From Glycomyces arizonensis DSM 44726 (lineage in GTDB: Bacteria; Actinomycetota; Actinomycetes; Mycobacteriales; Micromonosporaceae): DNA of 64,000 nt. The stretch is taken from positions 1 to 64,000 of the forward strand of contig NZ_AXWO01000017.1 of assembly GCF_000482705.1 (NCBI RefSeq), in the 5' to 3' direction. This document shows, piece after piece, positions 1 to 8,291 of the stretch. A program made the position numbers and the translations under genes. Each line of letters starts with the position of its first letter. Positions within the stretch are counted from its first letter, which is position 1. A model generated the notes under the pieces. That model made no database searches and was not told the DNA's origin. It saw only the letters and a list, made by a program, of their open reading frames with translations.

Positions 1-80
1 GTGTCAATGGCAGCACTTCGTGCTGGTGCGACACCTTGCCAAGGTGTAGGTCGCCGGTTCGATCCCGGTCGTCCGCTCCA
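1..80 (+). tRNA. tRNA-Gly (GCC anticodon), 5' end cut by window edge
   Basis: The 3' two thirds fold canonically: anticodon stem 31-35/43-47 around loop TTGCCAA (anticodon GCC at 38-40), variable loop 48-52, T-stem 53-57/65-69 with loop TTCGATC, acceptor strand 70-76, discriminator T and encoded CCA at 78-80. A normal D-arm is visible at 1-16 (GTGT...GCAC). If that is the D-arm, 14 nt instead of 1 nt separate it from the anticodon stem, i.e. about 13 extra bases. The 7-nt acceptor 5' strand and positions 8-9 would lie just before the window. Either it is a variant gene with an insertion or the 5' part folds in a way I cannot see. Confidence 0.8.
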
Positions 81-88
81 GTGAATGG

Positions 89-116
89 AAAGGCCCGGCG
101 TGATCGCCGGGCCTTT
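89..116 (+). terminator. Rho-independent terminator after tRNA-Gly
   Basis: A perfect 12-bp stem (AAAGGCCCGGCG, 89-100, with its complement 105-116) closes a 4-nt loop TGAT and runs into TTTCTT. It lies 9 nt after the tRNA CCA and before the convergent end of the TetR gene. The A/T flanks on both sides suggest that it works in both directions. Confidence 0.88.
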
Positions 117-125
117 CTTCTGCCT

Positions 126-764
126 TCACTCAGTCTTCGGTACCCAGCGGGCGCCCAGCTCATCGTCGCTCGCGGGCGAGCCCGGCAGCGGCCCGGCCCC
201 TGGCGCTCGCAGCGCTTCCAGGTACAGCTCCAGCATGCGCAGCCGCAGCTCGCGCGTCCGCTCGGCGTCCCCGAGGCTGATTGATGAGATCGACTCGGTG
301 ATCATCGCCAGGTCCCCGTTCTCCACGTCGCCGCGCAGCACGCCCGCGTCCTTGACCCGCGCCAGCAGCGCCCGGTTGAACTCGTCGGCCGCTGTCGCCG
401 CCGCGAACATGTCCGGCGTCGGCGTGAACGTCCCCGCCAGCCGCACCGTGATCGACGGCGTGTCGGCCACCACGACCTTCCGCAGGAACTCGCGGAACGC
501 CTCCCACGGATCGCCCTCGGCGTCCACCGCCTCGCGGACCAGTTCGGTGTACCGCGCCAGCCCGTCGCCGCAGAGCTTGCGCAGCAGGTCCTCCTTGCTC
601 GGATAGCGCCGGTACAGGGCGCTGATGCCCACCCCCGCCCGCTTGGCGACGTCGGCGATCGGCGCCTCGGGGTCGGCGACGAAGACCTCCTTCGCGGCTT
701 CGAGGATGAGCTTGTCGTTGCGGGCGGCCTGCGCCTTGCGCCCGCTCAGCGGCTTGTCGATCAT
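126..764 (-). CDS. TetR/AcrR family transcriptional regulator
   Basis: 212 residues, the usual TetR length. The N-terminal helix-turn-helix occupies about residues 12-58, with the typical LILEAAKEVF and GVGISALYRRYPSKEDLL segments. The C-terminal half is a ligand-binding domain with no recognisable specificity. It lies downstream of a DHA2-type exporter on the same strand, with about 95 nt between them containing its own promoter. GGAAC/GTTC-type inverted repeats occur both before this gene and before the exporter, so it probably represses both and is released by an exported compound. Family assignment is firm; the ligand is unknown. Confidence 0.92.
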   Translation of the reverse strand: MIDKPLSGRKAQAARNDKLILEAAKEVFVADPEAPIADVAKRAGVGISALYRRYPSKEDLLRKLCGDGLARYTELVREAVDAEGDPWEAFREFLRKVVVADTPSITVRLAGTFTPTPDMFAAATAADEFNRALLARVKDAGVLRGDVENGDLAMITESISSISLGDAERTRELRLRMLELYLEALRAPGAGPLPGSPASDDELGARWVPKTE

Positions 765-779
765 GAGGACATCCTAACT

Positions 780-799
780 GGAACAGAGTATTTTGTTCT
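780..799. promoter_or_regulatory. candidate TetR operator upstream of the tetR-type gene
   Basis: The sequence GGAACAgagtattttGTTCT is an imperfect inverted repeat about 16 nt before the regulator's start codon, in the short gap between exporter and regulator. Its half sites resemble those before the exporter at 2354-2396, though the spacing is longer. The link to this regulator is inferred from similarity of half sites and position. Confidence 0.5.
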
Positions 800-859
800 G
801 AATGAGGGAAGCCGAAAGCCGCGAACCCCCGAAGGGGCCCGCGGCGAATCGGACGCGGT

Positions 860-2317
860 CTAATGCTCGTCGCGCGCCTTCTTCGGCAGCCCGAAGGCCA
901 CCGCGAAGGCCACGACGGTCAGCGCGATCGTGATGCCGGTGATCGTCTGCGCGGCCGACATGGCCTCCGCCTCGCCGCCGCCGATCGCGAACCGGCTGAA
1001 GAAGACCGTCCCCAGGCCCGCGACGCCGAGGGCCGCCGCGCCCTGCTGGAACGATTCGAGCAGGCCCGAGGCCGAGCCGATCTCGTGGTCCTCCAGGTCG
1101 CCGACGATGATGCCGAACAGCGGCACGAAGATCATGCCCATGCCGATCCCGTACACCAGCAGCGCCGGGGACAGCGCCCACGGGCTCGGTGCCGAGCCGC
1201 CGAACTGGAGGAACAGCACCGCGAGGCCGATCGCCATCCCCGCCAGCCCGACGTGCAGGATCTTCCGGCCGAGCTTCGGCGCGAGGCCCGCGCCGGCGCC
1301 CGAGCCGATGAACGCGCCGACCGCCCAGGCGGCCATCGACAGGCTGGCCTTCAGCGGACTGAAGCCCAGGCCGAGCTGGAGGAACAGGCCCACGGCCAGG
1401 GAGAAGCCGGTCACGGCCCCGAAGAAGACGACCACGAACGCGATCCCCGAGGTGTAGGAGCGTTTGGTGAAGACGCTCAGCTCGATGAGCGCGGCCTTGC
1501 CCGAGCGCGAGCGTCTGATCTGGCCGAGGGCGAACAGGCCCAGGACCGGGACGGAGGCCACCAGCATCGCCACCGTCCACGCGGGCCAGCCGAGTTCGCG
1601 GCCCTCGACGAGCGGCACCAGCAGCAGGCACATCCCGGCGGCGGCCACCAGAGCGCCGCCCAGGTCGAGCCGCAGTCCCTTGACGCTCGGGGCTCCGGCG
1701 GGCAGCACCTTGGCGCCCAGGACGAGGGCGGCCAGGCCGAGCGGCAGGTTCATCAGGAAGATCGAGCGCCAGCCGGTGCCCAGCAGGTCGGCGTCGATGA
1801 GCAGCCCGGCAGCGACGGGGCCGCCGATCGTGGCGAGCCCGATGAGCGGGCCGAAGACGGCGTAGGCCTTGCCGAGCTCGCGCCCGAACATGTCGCGGAT
1901 GAGCCCGAAGCACTGCGGCACCATGATCGCCGCGAACGCGCCTTGGACGACCCGGGAGGCGAGGAGCACCTCGATCGACCCGGCCGCCCCGCAGGCGAGC
2001 GAGGCCGCGAGGAATCCGATCAGGCCGGTCATGAGGACCCGCTTGCGGCCGAACATGTCGCCGAGGCGGCCGCCGGTGAGCAGCCCGACCGCGAGCGCGA
2101 GGGTGTATCCGGCGGCGAGCCACTGGATGGTGGCGGCGGTGCCGCCGAGCTCGGTCCGGATCGCGGGGGCCGCGACGTTGACGATCGAGGCGTCGAGGAG
2201 GTTGAGCAGGGTCGCGGCGAGGACGGCGACCAGGCCCCACCAGCGGTGGGGGAAGCGGGTCTCGGTTTTCGGAGCGGTCGGTTTCGCGACGGGAGCGGCT
2301 TCTGCGGTGACGGACAC
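860..2317 (-). CDS. MFS drug:H+ antiporter, DHA2 (EmrB/QacA) family
   Basis: 485 residues with about 14 hydrophobic segments, the DHA2 topology. The conserved loop after TM2 (GGRLGDMFGRKRVLM) and the early DASIVNVAAPAI segment, typical of QacA/EmrB proteins, are present. It should act in the cytoplasmic membrane as a proton-driven exporter of drugs or metabolites. The gene is followed by a TetR-type regulator on the same strand, a common repressor-exporter arrangement. Its promoter region (2340-2400) contains two GGAAC-N5-RTTCC repeats around a TATAGT -10 box. Substrate cannot be told from sequence. Confidence 0.92.
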   Translation of the reverse strand: MSVTAEAAPVAKPTAPKTETRFPHRWWGLVAVLAATLLNLLDASIVNVAAPAIRTELGGTAATIQWLAAGYTLALAVGLLTGGRLGDMFGRKRVLMTGLIGFLAASLACGAAGSIEVLLASRVVQGAFAAIMVPQCFGLIRDMFGRELGKAYAVFGPLIGLATIGGPVAAGLLIDADLLGTGWRSIFLMNLPLGLAALVLGAKVLPAGAPSVKGLRLDLGGALVAAAGMCLLLVPLVEGRELGWPAWTVAMLVASVPVLGLFALGQIRRSRSGKAALIELSVFTKRSYTSGIAFVVVFFGAVTGFSLAVGLFLQLGLGFSPLKASLSMAAWAVGAFIGSGAGAGLAPKLGRKILHVGLAGMAIGLAVLFLQFGGSAPSPWALSPALLVYGIGMGMIFVPLFGIIVGDLEDHEIGSASGLLESFQQGAAALGVAGLGTVFFSRFAIGGGEAEAMSAAQTITGITIALTVVAFAVAFGLPKKARDEH

Positions 2318-2353
2318 GGGTGCCTCCGGTGTCTGGTCTGAATCTATCGGAAC

Positions 2354-2396
2354 GGAACGTTTGATTCCACTATATCAGACCGGAACGATCCGTTCC
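2354..2396 (-). promoter_or_regulatory. promoter and paired operators of the MFS exporter
   Basis: On the minus strand a TATAGT -10 box lies at about 2369-2374, some 50 nt before the exporter start. It is flanked by two 15-nt inverted repeats of the form GGAAC-N5-RTTCC: 2382-2396 (GGAACGATCCGTTCC, perfect arms of 6) in the -35/spacer region, and 2354-2368 (GGAACGTTTGATTCC) at the expected transcription start. Occupancy of either would block initiation. The adjacent TetR protein is the obvious candidate binder. Confidence 0.6.
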
Positions 2397-2467
2397 AATA
2401 GAAGGGTAGAAATAACTCGCCGGAGATCGAACACCGAGTTCAGGGCGGTGCGGAGGCCGCCCGACGC

Positions 2468-2650
2468 TCAGCTCTGGTTCCCGGCCCCCAGGTAGCCGAA
2501 GACGATGATCACCGCGACCGCGGCGACCACCAGCCACAGCGTGGCGCGGCGGAACTTGTGGCGCGCCCCGGGGGAGAACCACATGACGGCCGCGACGATG
2601 AGCAGGACTCCTACCGCCACACCGGGAGCGGCACTCAGATCTTCGTTCAT
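2468..2650 (-). CDS. small membrane protein of unknown function
   Basis: 60 residues starting MNEDLSA. It has two hydrophobic segments, about residues 7-26 and 37-57, separated by a short basic loop (ARHKFRR). No family recognised. It stands alone between the exporter and the citrate synthase gene, on the opposite strand to the latter. Codon use has the GC-rich third positions of its neighbours, which supports coding, but no clear ribosome binding site precedes this ATG, and an upstream in-frame start exists at 2662. Confidence 0.5.
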   Translation of the reverse strand: MNEDLSAAPGVAVGVLLIVAAVMWFSPGARHKFRRATLWLVVAAVAVIIVFGYLGAGNQS

Positions 2651-2852
2651 ACAGCAGACCAATCACGTAAGAGGGGCAACCGTCTGTTGATATCGTGCCA
2701 GACGGGCCGGTTTCGCATGAGAGGTGACACAGCCCCCCACCCGCTGTGACGACACCCGGCGGCCATGGCGCTACTCTTCGGCCGCAAGCACCGGTCCGTG
2801 ACAGGTTGTGCCAACGGACGGCTCGCAAGCTTCGCCATGGTCGGGAGGACCA

Positions 2853-3992
2853 ATGACCGAATTCATCGAAGTTCCCCGAGGCCTTGACCGCGTCATCGTC
2901 GCCGACACCGAGATCGGCGACGTCCGAGGCGAAGAGGGCTTCTACCACTACCGCCAGTACAACGCCGTCGAGCTCGCCGAGCGGTGCTCCTTCGAGCAGG
3001 TCTGGCACCTCATGATCCACGGCGAGCTCCCCACCGACGAGCAGCTCGCCGACTTCAAGAGCACGGTGGCTCCGTACCGCAAGCTCACGCCGCAGGTCGC
3101 CGAGCTGCTGCCGCGCCTTGAGGGCGCCTCGCCGCTCGACGGGCTCCGCACCGCCCTCTCGGCCGCCTGCGCCGCCCGGCCCATGCGCCCGCTGCTCGAC
3201 ATCGACGACGAGACCCGCCGCGACGACGCCCTCTACGCCTGCGCCGTCGCCCCCACCATCCTCACGGCAATGTGGAGGATCAGCCAGGGGGACGAGCCGC
3301 TCCAGCCGCGCGAGGACCTCGCCTACGCCGCCAACTACCTCTACATGATGACCGGCGAGGTGCCCTCGGAGGAGCACGCCCGCGCCATCGAGCACTACCT
3401 CATCCTCACCATCGACCACGGCTTCAACGCCTCCACCTTCACCAGCCGCGTCATCGCCTCCACCGGGGCCGATCTCGGTGCGGCCCTGGTGGGTGCGGTC
3501 GGCGCGCTCTCCGGCCCGCTCCACGGCGGCGCCCCCTCGCGCGCCCTCGACGCGCTCGACGCCATCGGCTCGGTCGACAACATCGACAACTGGATCCGCA
3601 CCGAACTCGAGGCCGGGCGCCGCATCATGGGCTTCGGCCACGCCGTCTACAAGACCGACGACCCGCGCTCGGTCCACCTGCGCGACGTCGCCACCGGGCT
3701 CGACGGCGACATCGTCGAATTCGCCAAGACCGTCGAACGCCGCGTCATCGAGATCCTCGCCGAGGTCAAGCCCGGCCGCAGCCTCTACACCAACGTGGAG
3801 TTCTACGCGGGCGTCGTCATGGAGCTCGCCGGGGTCCCCCGGGAGATGTTCACGCCCACCTTCACCACCAGTCGCGTCGTCGGCTGGAGCGCCAACATCC
3901 TTGAGCAGGCACATGATTCGAAGATCATCCGGCCCCGCGCCCGCTACGTCGGGCCTCCGCCGCCGCAGCCCGTTCCGGTCTCCCACCCGTAA
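2853..3992 (+). CDS. citA: citrate synthase 2 (citrate synthase family)
   Basis: 379 residues. Condenses oxaloacetate and acetyl-CoA. The family's active-site segments are present: GPLHGGAPSRAL (first catalytic His about residue 225), GFGHAVYKTDDPR (second His about residue 264) and the Asp-containing region near NVEFYAGVVM. The small size and start region fit the actinobacterial second citrate synthase rather than the hexameric GltA. The start is set by GGGAGG at 2843-2848; an in-frame ATG at 2808 lacks a ribosome site. The neighbours pta-ackA and the distant aceA/aceB make this a region rich in acetyl-CoA metabolism. Confidence 0.93.
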   Translation: MTEFIEVPRGLDRVIVADTEIGDVRGEEGFYHYRQYNAVELAERCSFEQVWHLMIHGELPTDEQLADFKSTVAPYRKLTPQVAELLPRLEGASPLDGLRTALSAACAARPMRPLLDIDDETRRDDALYACAVAPTILTAMWRISQGDEPLQPREDLAYAANYLYMMTGEVPSEEHARAIEHYLILTIDHGFNASTFTSRVIASTGADLGAALVGAVGALSGPLHGGAPSRALDALDAIGSVDNIDNWIRTELEAGRRIMGFGHAVYKTDDPRSVHLRDVATGLDGDIVEFAKTVERRVIEILAEVKPGRSLYTNVEFYAGVVMELAGVPREMFTPTFTTSRVVGWSANILEQAHDSKIIRPRARYVGPPPPQPVPVSHP

Positions 3993-4062
3993 CCGCGGGG
4001 TTGCACGCAACGTCACAGGTGAGCCGCCGCGCAGATCGGCTGCGCGGCGCTCCGCGGATGGA

Positions 4063-4068
4063 TAGCGT
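4063..4068 (+). promoter_or_regulatory. -10 box for a leaderless pta transcript
   Basis: TAGCGT is followed by 7 nt and then the GTG at 4076. This spacing puts the transcription start on the start codon, the pattern of leaderless actinobacterial mRNAs. It favours GTG 4076 over the in-frame ATG at 4058, which has no ribosome binding site and would lie upstream of this box. Confidence 0.55.
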
Positions 4069-4075
4069 TGAAATC

Positions 4076-6193
4076 GTGGCTCAAAGTCTCTACCTCGCAA
4101 GCCTGGACACCAACAGCGGCAAGTCCGGTGTCGCGTTCGGCGTCATGGACCTGCTCACCAAGCGGGCGGGCTCGGTGGCCGTCTTCCGGCCGATCGTCCG
4201 CGACGAGCACGCCCGCCGGCCCGCCGATGGCCTGGAGGCCGAACCGTCCGGCGGCGACCCCGTCATCACCCTGCTGCGCGGCCACTACCGGCTCTCCCAG
4301 ACCTACGAGAGCGCCGTCGGCGCCACCTATTCCGACGTCCGCGCGGACGCCGAGGCGGCGCTGTCGCTCATCGTCGAGCGCTACCACGCGCTGGCCGACG
4401 ACCACGACGTGGTGCTGGTGGTCGGCAGCGACTACTCCGATGTGGGCGCCTCGGTCGAGTTCGCCTTCAACACGCGCGTCGCGGTCAACCTCGCCGCCCC
4501 CATGGTCCTCATCATCACCGGCTACCGGCAGCGCCCGGCCGACATCGACGCCGCGCTGCGCTTCGGCGTCGCCGAGGCCGAGGCCGAGCACGCCACTGTC
4601 CTGGGCACCATCGTCAACCGCGTCGACCCCAAGGACGTCGAGGAGGTCCGCGCCGCCCATCCCGGCACCGGCGTCATCGCCGAGGACCCCGCCCTGGGCG
4701 CCCCCACCGTCGCCGAGCTCATCGAGGCCGCCGACGCGACGCTCCTGTCCGGCGACACCGACGTGCTCACCAGGACCGTGGGCGACGTGGTCGTCGCCGC
4801 CATGACCCTGCCGAACCTTTTGCTGCGACTGGCCGACGACAAGGCCGTCATCCTCCCCGGCGACCGCTCCGACGTCCTGCTCGGCCTGCTCGCCGCTCAC
4901 CAGGCCGAGGGCACGCCGAGCCTGTCGGCCATCTTCCTCACCGGCGGCATCCACCCCGCCCCGCAGATCTTCGACATCGTCGCCGGGCTCGACTCGCGCC
5001 TGCCGATCGCCCTGGTCCAGCACGACACCTTCGACATGGCCAACCTCGCCGGGGGCGTCATCGGCTCGCTCGCCTCCGGCGGCGAGCGCAAGGCCGCGCT
5101 GGCCCTGGAGGCCTTCGCCGCGGGCGTCGACGGCGACGACCTGCTCGACCGGCTGCGCCTGTCGAAGCCGACCGTGGTCACCCCGATCATGTTCGAGCAC
5201 TCCATGCTCGGGCGCGCCAAGGGCCTCGACAAGCACATCGTGCTCCCCGAGGGCGCCGAGCCGCGCATCCTCAAGGCCGCCGAGATCCTCATGCGGCGCG
5301 GCGTCGCCCGACTCACGCTGCTCGGCGAGGAGTCCGAGGTCCGCTCGCAGGCGGCGCAGCTCGGCGTCGACGTCAGCGCCGCGGCGGTGCTCAACCCCGG
5401 CGACCACGAGATCCGCGAGCGCTTCGCGGAGGAGTACGCCAGGATCCGCGCCCACAAGGGCGTCACCGCCGAGGCCGCCTACGACACCGTCGCCGATGTG
5501 TCCTATTTCGGCACCATGATGGTCCACACCGGCATGGCCGACGGCATGGTCTCCGGCGCCGTCCACACCACCGCCCACACCATCCGGCCCTCCTTCGAGA
5601 TCATCAGGACCAAGCCGGGCGTCGCCGTCGTCTCCTCGGTGTTCTTCATGTGCCTGGAGGACCGCGTCCTGGTCTACGGCGACTGCGCGGTCAACCCCGA
5701 CCCCGACGCCGAGCAGCTCGCCGCCATCGCGCTGTCCTCGGCCGACACCGCCGCCGAGTTCGGCGTGGAGCCGCGCGTGGCGATGCTGTCCTACTCCACC
5801 GGCAGCTCCGGCAGCGGCGAGGCGGTCGAGAAGGTCCGCGAGGCCACCGAGCTCGTCCGGTCCCGCAGGCCCGGCCTGCCGATCGACGGACCGATCCAGT
5901 ACGACGCGGCCGCCGACGCGGGCGTCGCGGGCACCAAGGCCCCCGACTCGGAGGTGGCGGGCAAGGCCACGGTCTTCATCGTCCCCGACCTCAACACCGG
6001 CAACAACCTGTACAAGGCCGTGCAGCGCTCGGCCGGGGCGATCGCCGTCGGCCCGGTCCTCCAGGGGCTGCGCAAGCCCGTCAACGACCTCTCCCGGGGC
6101 GCCACCGTCCCCGATATCGTCAACACCGTCGCGCTGACCGCCATCCAGGCGGACAGCGGGGCCGAGGCACCCCGAGTGGAAGGACACCAATGA
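4076..6193 (+). CDS. pta: phosphate acetyltransferase
   Basis: 705 residues, the long actinobacterial Pta. The N-terminal part is a BioD-like P-loop domain (SLDTNSGKSGVAFG), the middle a DRTGG domain, and the C-terminal half (about residue 370 on) the PTA/PTB catalytic domain, with the FMCLEDRVLVYGDCAVNPDP and SYSTGSSGSGEAVEKV segments. It interconverts acetyl-CoA plus phosphate with acetyl phosphate plus CoA. Its stop overlaps the ackA start by 4 bp (ATGA), so both are translated together as the acetate excretion/activation pathway. Start chosen from the leaderless promoter geometry and from family N-termini beginning MA-S-Y-ASL. Confidence 0.95.
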   Translation: MAQSLYLASLDTNSGKSGVAFGVMDLLTKRAGSVAVFRPIVRDEHARRPADGLEAEPSGGDPVITLLRGHYRLSQTYESAVGATYSDVRADAEAALSLIVERYHALADDHDVVLVVGSDYSDVGASVEFAFNTRVAVNLAAPMVLIITGYRQRPADIDAALRFGVAEAEAEHATVLGTIVNRVDPKDVEEVRAAHPGTGVIAEDPALGAPTVAELIEAADATLLSGDTDVLTRTVGDVVVAAMTLPNLLLRLADDKAVILPGDRSDVLLGLLAAHQAEGTPSLSAIFLTGGIHPAPQIFDIVAGLDSRLPIALVQHDTFDMANLAGGVIGSLASGGERKAALALEAFAAGVDGDDLLDRLRLSKPTVVTPIMFEHSMLGRAKGLDKHIVLPEGAEPRILKAAEILMRRGVARLTLLGEESEVRSQAAQLGVDVSAAAVLNPGDHEIRERFAEEYARIRAHKGVTAEAAYDTVADVSYFGTMMVHTGMADGMVSGAVHTTAHTIRPSFEIIRTKPGVAVVSSVFFMCLEDRVLVYGDCAVNPDPDAEQLAAIALSSADTAAEFGVEPRVAMLSYSTGSSGSGEAVEKVREATELVRSRRPGLPIDGPIQYDAAADAGVAGTKAPDSEVAGKATVFIVPDLNTGNNLYKAVQRSAGAIAVGPVLQGLRKPVNDLSRGATVPDIVNTVALTAIQADSGAEAPRVEGHQ

Positions 6194-7374
6194 GCGCACC
6201 GGTCCTGGTGATCAACTCCGGTTCGTCGTCGATCAAGTACCAGCTGGTCGACGGCGATACCCGCGAGGCGTCGACGTCCGGGCTCATCGAGCGGATCGGA
6301 CAGTCCGAATCGGTCATCACCCACAAGACCGGCGAGGAGAAGCGCGTCTGGAACGAGCACCTGGACGACCACGCCGCCGGACTCGCGGCGATGGTCAAGG
6401 CCTGCGGCGAGTTCGGCACGCCGCTGTCGGAGGCCGGGCTCATCGCCGTCGCCCACCGCGTCGTCCACGGCGGCGAGCGCTTCGTGCAGCCGGTGGTCAT
6501 CGACGACGAGGTCGAGGCCGTGGTCGCCGATCTCATCGAGCTCGCGCCGCTGCACAACCCCGCCAACCTGGAGGGCATCCGGGTGGCGCGGCGACTGTTC
6601 CCCGACCTGCCGCAGGTGGCGGTGTTCGACACGGCCTTCCACGCGACCATGCCCGAGCGCGCACACGTCTACGCCGTCCCGACCGCATGGCGCGAGGAGC
6701 ACGGGGTGCGCCGCTACGGCTTCCACGGCATCTCGCACGCCTACGTCTCCCGCCGGGCCGCCGAGATGCTCGGCAAGGACCCCAAGGAGGTCAACGTCAT
6801 CGTCGCCCACCTCGGCAACGGGGCGTCGATCACCGCCGTCGAGCGGGGCCGCTCGATCGACACCTCGATGGGCCTGACGCCGCTCGAAGGCCTGGTCATG
6901 GGCACTCGCTCGGGCGACATCGACCCGGCGATCGTCTTCCACATGCACCGCCGGACCGGCGCCTCCTTCGACGAGCTCGACGAGGCGCTGAACAAGCGGT
7001 CGGGGATGCTCGCGCTGACCGGCGCGATCGACATGCGGGGGATCGTCCGGGCCGCCGCCGAGGGCGATCAAACCTGCGCGAGTGCGCTCGAGATCTACTG
7101 CTACCGGGTCAGGAAGTACATCGGGTCCTACATCGCCGCGCTCGGGGGCGCCGACGCCGTCGCGTTCACCGCGGGGGTGGGGGAGAACAGCGCCGAGGTG
7201 CGGGCCAGGTCGCTGGAGCCGCTCGCGGCGCTCGGGCTCAGGCTCGACGAGTCGGCCAACCAGGCGGGCGGGCCGGTCATCTCGACGTCGGACTCGCGCA
7301 TCACGGCGATGGTCATCCCCACCGACGAGGAGGGCGAGATCGCCGAGCAGACCGCGGCGCTGCTGCGCTCATAG
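6190..7374 (+). CDS. ackA: acetate kinase
   Basis: 394 residues, normal length. Shows the family signatures VLVINSGSSSIKYQL at the N-terminus, HRVVHGG, the DTAFHATMP segment, and the GFHGISHAYVSRR and LGNGAS motifs of the ASKHA fold. It converts acetyl phosphate and ADP to acetate and ATP, or the reverse. Its ATG overlaps the pta stop (ATGA), indicating translational coupling. It converges with the ssgB-like gene: the open frame of that gene runs about 250 bp into the 3' end of ackA on the other strand. Confidence 0.96.
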   Translation: MSAPVLVINSGSSSIKYQLVDGDTREASTSGLIERIGQSESVITHKTGEEKRVWNEHLDDHAAGLAAMVKACGEFGTPLSEAGLIAVAHRVVHGGERFVQPVVIDDEVEAVVADLIELAPLHNPANLEGIRVARRLFPDLPQVAVFDTAFHATMPERAHVYAVPTAWREEHGVRRYGFHGISHAYVSRRAAEMLGKDPKEVNVIVAHLGNGASITAVERGRSIDTSMGLTPLEGLVMGTRSGDIDPAIVFHMHRRTGASFDELDEALNKRSGMLALTGAIDMRGIVRAAAEGDQTCASALEIYCYRVRKYIGSYIAALGGADAVAFTAGVGENSAEVRARSLEPLAALGLRLDESANQAGGPVISTSDSRITAMVIPTDEEGEIAEQTAALLRS

Positions 7375-7868
7375 CCGGACATGCGGAAGGGGCGGGCCGC
7401 CGACCCGCCCCTCCGGCTCGCCTCGGTCCGTATTAACACGCCTCCGGCCAGCAGCTTCGTCAACGTGGAGTCCAGGTCCACATGCGCCGATTCACGGCCC
7501 CTGGGCACCAGGCTGTAGGCCCGGCGCAGGAACCGCTGGACCACCGCGCGGTTGATCTCGAACAGCGCGTTCCCGTCGGGGGAGGACAGTGCCAGGGCGA
7601 CCGACTCGCCGCGCGGCGTCGTCCACGGCCAGACCCGCACGTCTCCGATGCCCGTGGGCTCCTCCAGGCCCTTCGCGAGGAGCTCTCGCGAGAAGGACCA
7701 CGCCACCTGGTCGGCGTCGGAGCCGTCGGGGTGGAACATGACGCACACCGCGTACGGGTCGTCCGGGTCGTAGCGCAGACTCGCGCGCACGCTGACGGTG
7801 GCGAAGTCGGGCGCGACGAGTCGCATGGTGGTGCCGATGTCGACCGTCGCCGATCGTGCCATGCTCAT
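7128..7868 (-). CDS. ssgB: SsgA/SsgB-family sporulation and cell-division protein, 3' end abnormal
   Basis: Residues 1 to about 141 match the SsgA-like proteins that mark septum sites in sporulating actinomycetes: RYDPDDPYAV, the GDVRVWPW turn, ALSSPDGNALFEI and a DLDSTLTKLLA end. The start at 7868 has a strong GGGGGG ribosome site 7 nt upstream. Family members normally stop a few residues after the LLA segment (here about 7445). This frame stays open for about another 105 residues, through the ackA terminator and antisense into ackA, ending at 7128. A TAA lies one frame over at 7433-7435, exactly where the stop is expected. Conserved domain certain; true C-terminus doubtful (real extension, frameshift or sequence error). 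Confidence 0.78.
   Translation of the reverse strand: MSMARSATVDIGTTMRLVAPDFATVSVRASLRYDPDDPYAVCVMFHPDGSDADQVAWSFSRELLAKGLEEPTGIGDVRVWPWTTPRGESVALALSSPDGNALFEINRAVVQRFLRRAYSLVPRGRESAHVDLDSTLTKLLAGGVLIRTEASRRGGSAARPFRMSGYERSSAAVCSAISPSSSVGMTIAVMRESDVEMTGPPAWLADSSSLSPSAASGSSDLARTSALFSPTPAVNATASAPPSAAM
7388..7412. terminator. hairpin terminator after ackA
   Basis: A 9-bp GC-rich stem (AGGGGCGGG at 7388-7396, complement at 7404-7412) with a 7-nt loop starts 13 nt after the ackA stop. There is no T-tract, as usual in GC-rich actinobacteria. It lies inside the C-terminal extension of the open ssgB frame, which argues that the extension is not a normal coding region. Confidence 0.65.
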
Positions 7869-8291
7869 AGCGATACCCCCCAGTGTGCGGCAGGCTCCCC
7901 GAAGCCGGCCGGCCTCTCTGCCCCCGCCCGCCGGTACCGATCCGGATCCACGGCGGTGAACATGTCGTGATTCAGGTCTATCATTCAAGCCGTTGCGCCG
8001 TACGGCGATCGGCAAGACCGACCCCGGCGCGTTCTGGTGATACGGGGGCAAAAACCTACAAAAGACCATCGTCTATTTTCTGTCTCTGCGGTAATTACAC
8101 CCGCGTCGTTCATGCTTTAGGAGTACCATTCTCGGGCCTCGCCGAAACCCGACCGCGGCGAAAGGACACCGCTGAGCGGCGCTGGGCCGGACCGTCCGGT
8201 GGGGACATCGGACGCCTCGGCGGCGGCGCGTGTCGGGGCCGGGTGATAGCGTTTCCCGAACAGCTTCAGGACTCCGCGGAAGGAGCAGCCC
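7869..8291. other. intergenic region between the divergent ssgB and O-methyltransferase genes
   Basis: About 420 bp without a supported gene. It must hold the ssgB promoter on the left and the methyltransferase promoter on the right. Part of it (about 7970-8110) is clearly less GC-rich than the surroundings, fitting regulatory DNA. A TAGCGT -10-like hexamer lies near 8246 on the plus strand. No convincing repeat, RNA gene or small ORF was seen. Confidence 0.6.

Noticed and set aside
4013-6199. A 728-codon minus-strand frame opposite pta
   Set aside because: Pure shadow of pta codon bias; Gly/Asp/Val-rich with no recognisable motif.
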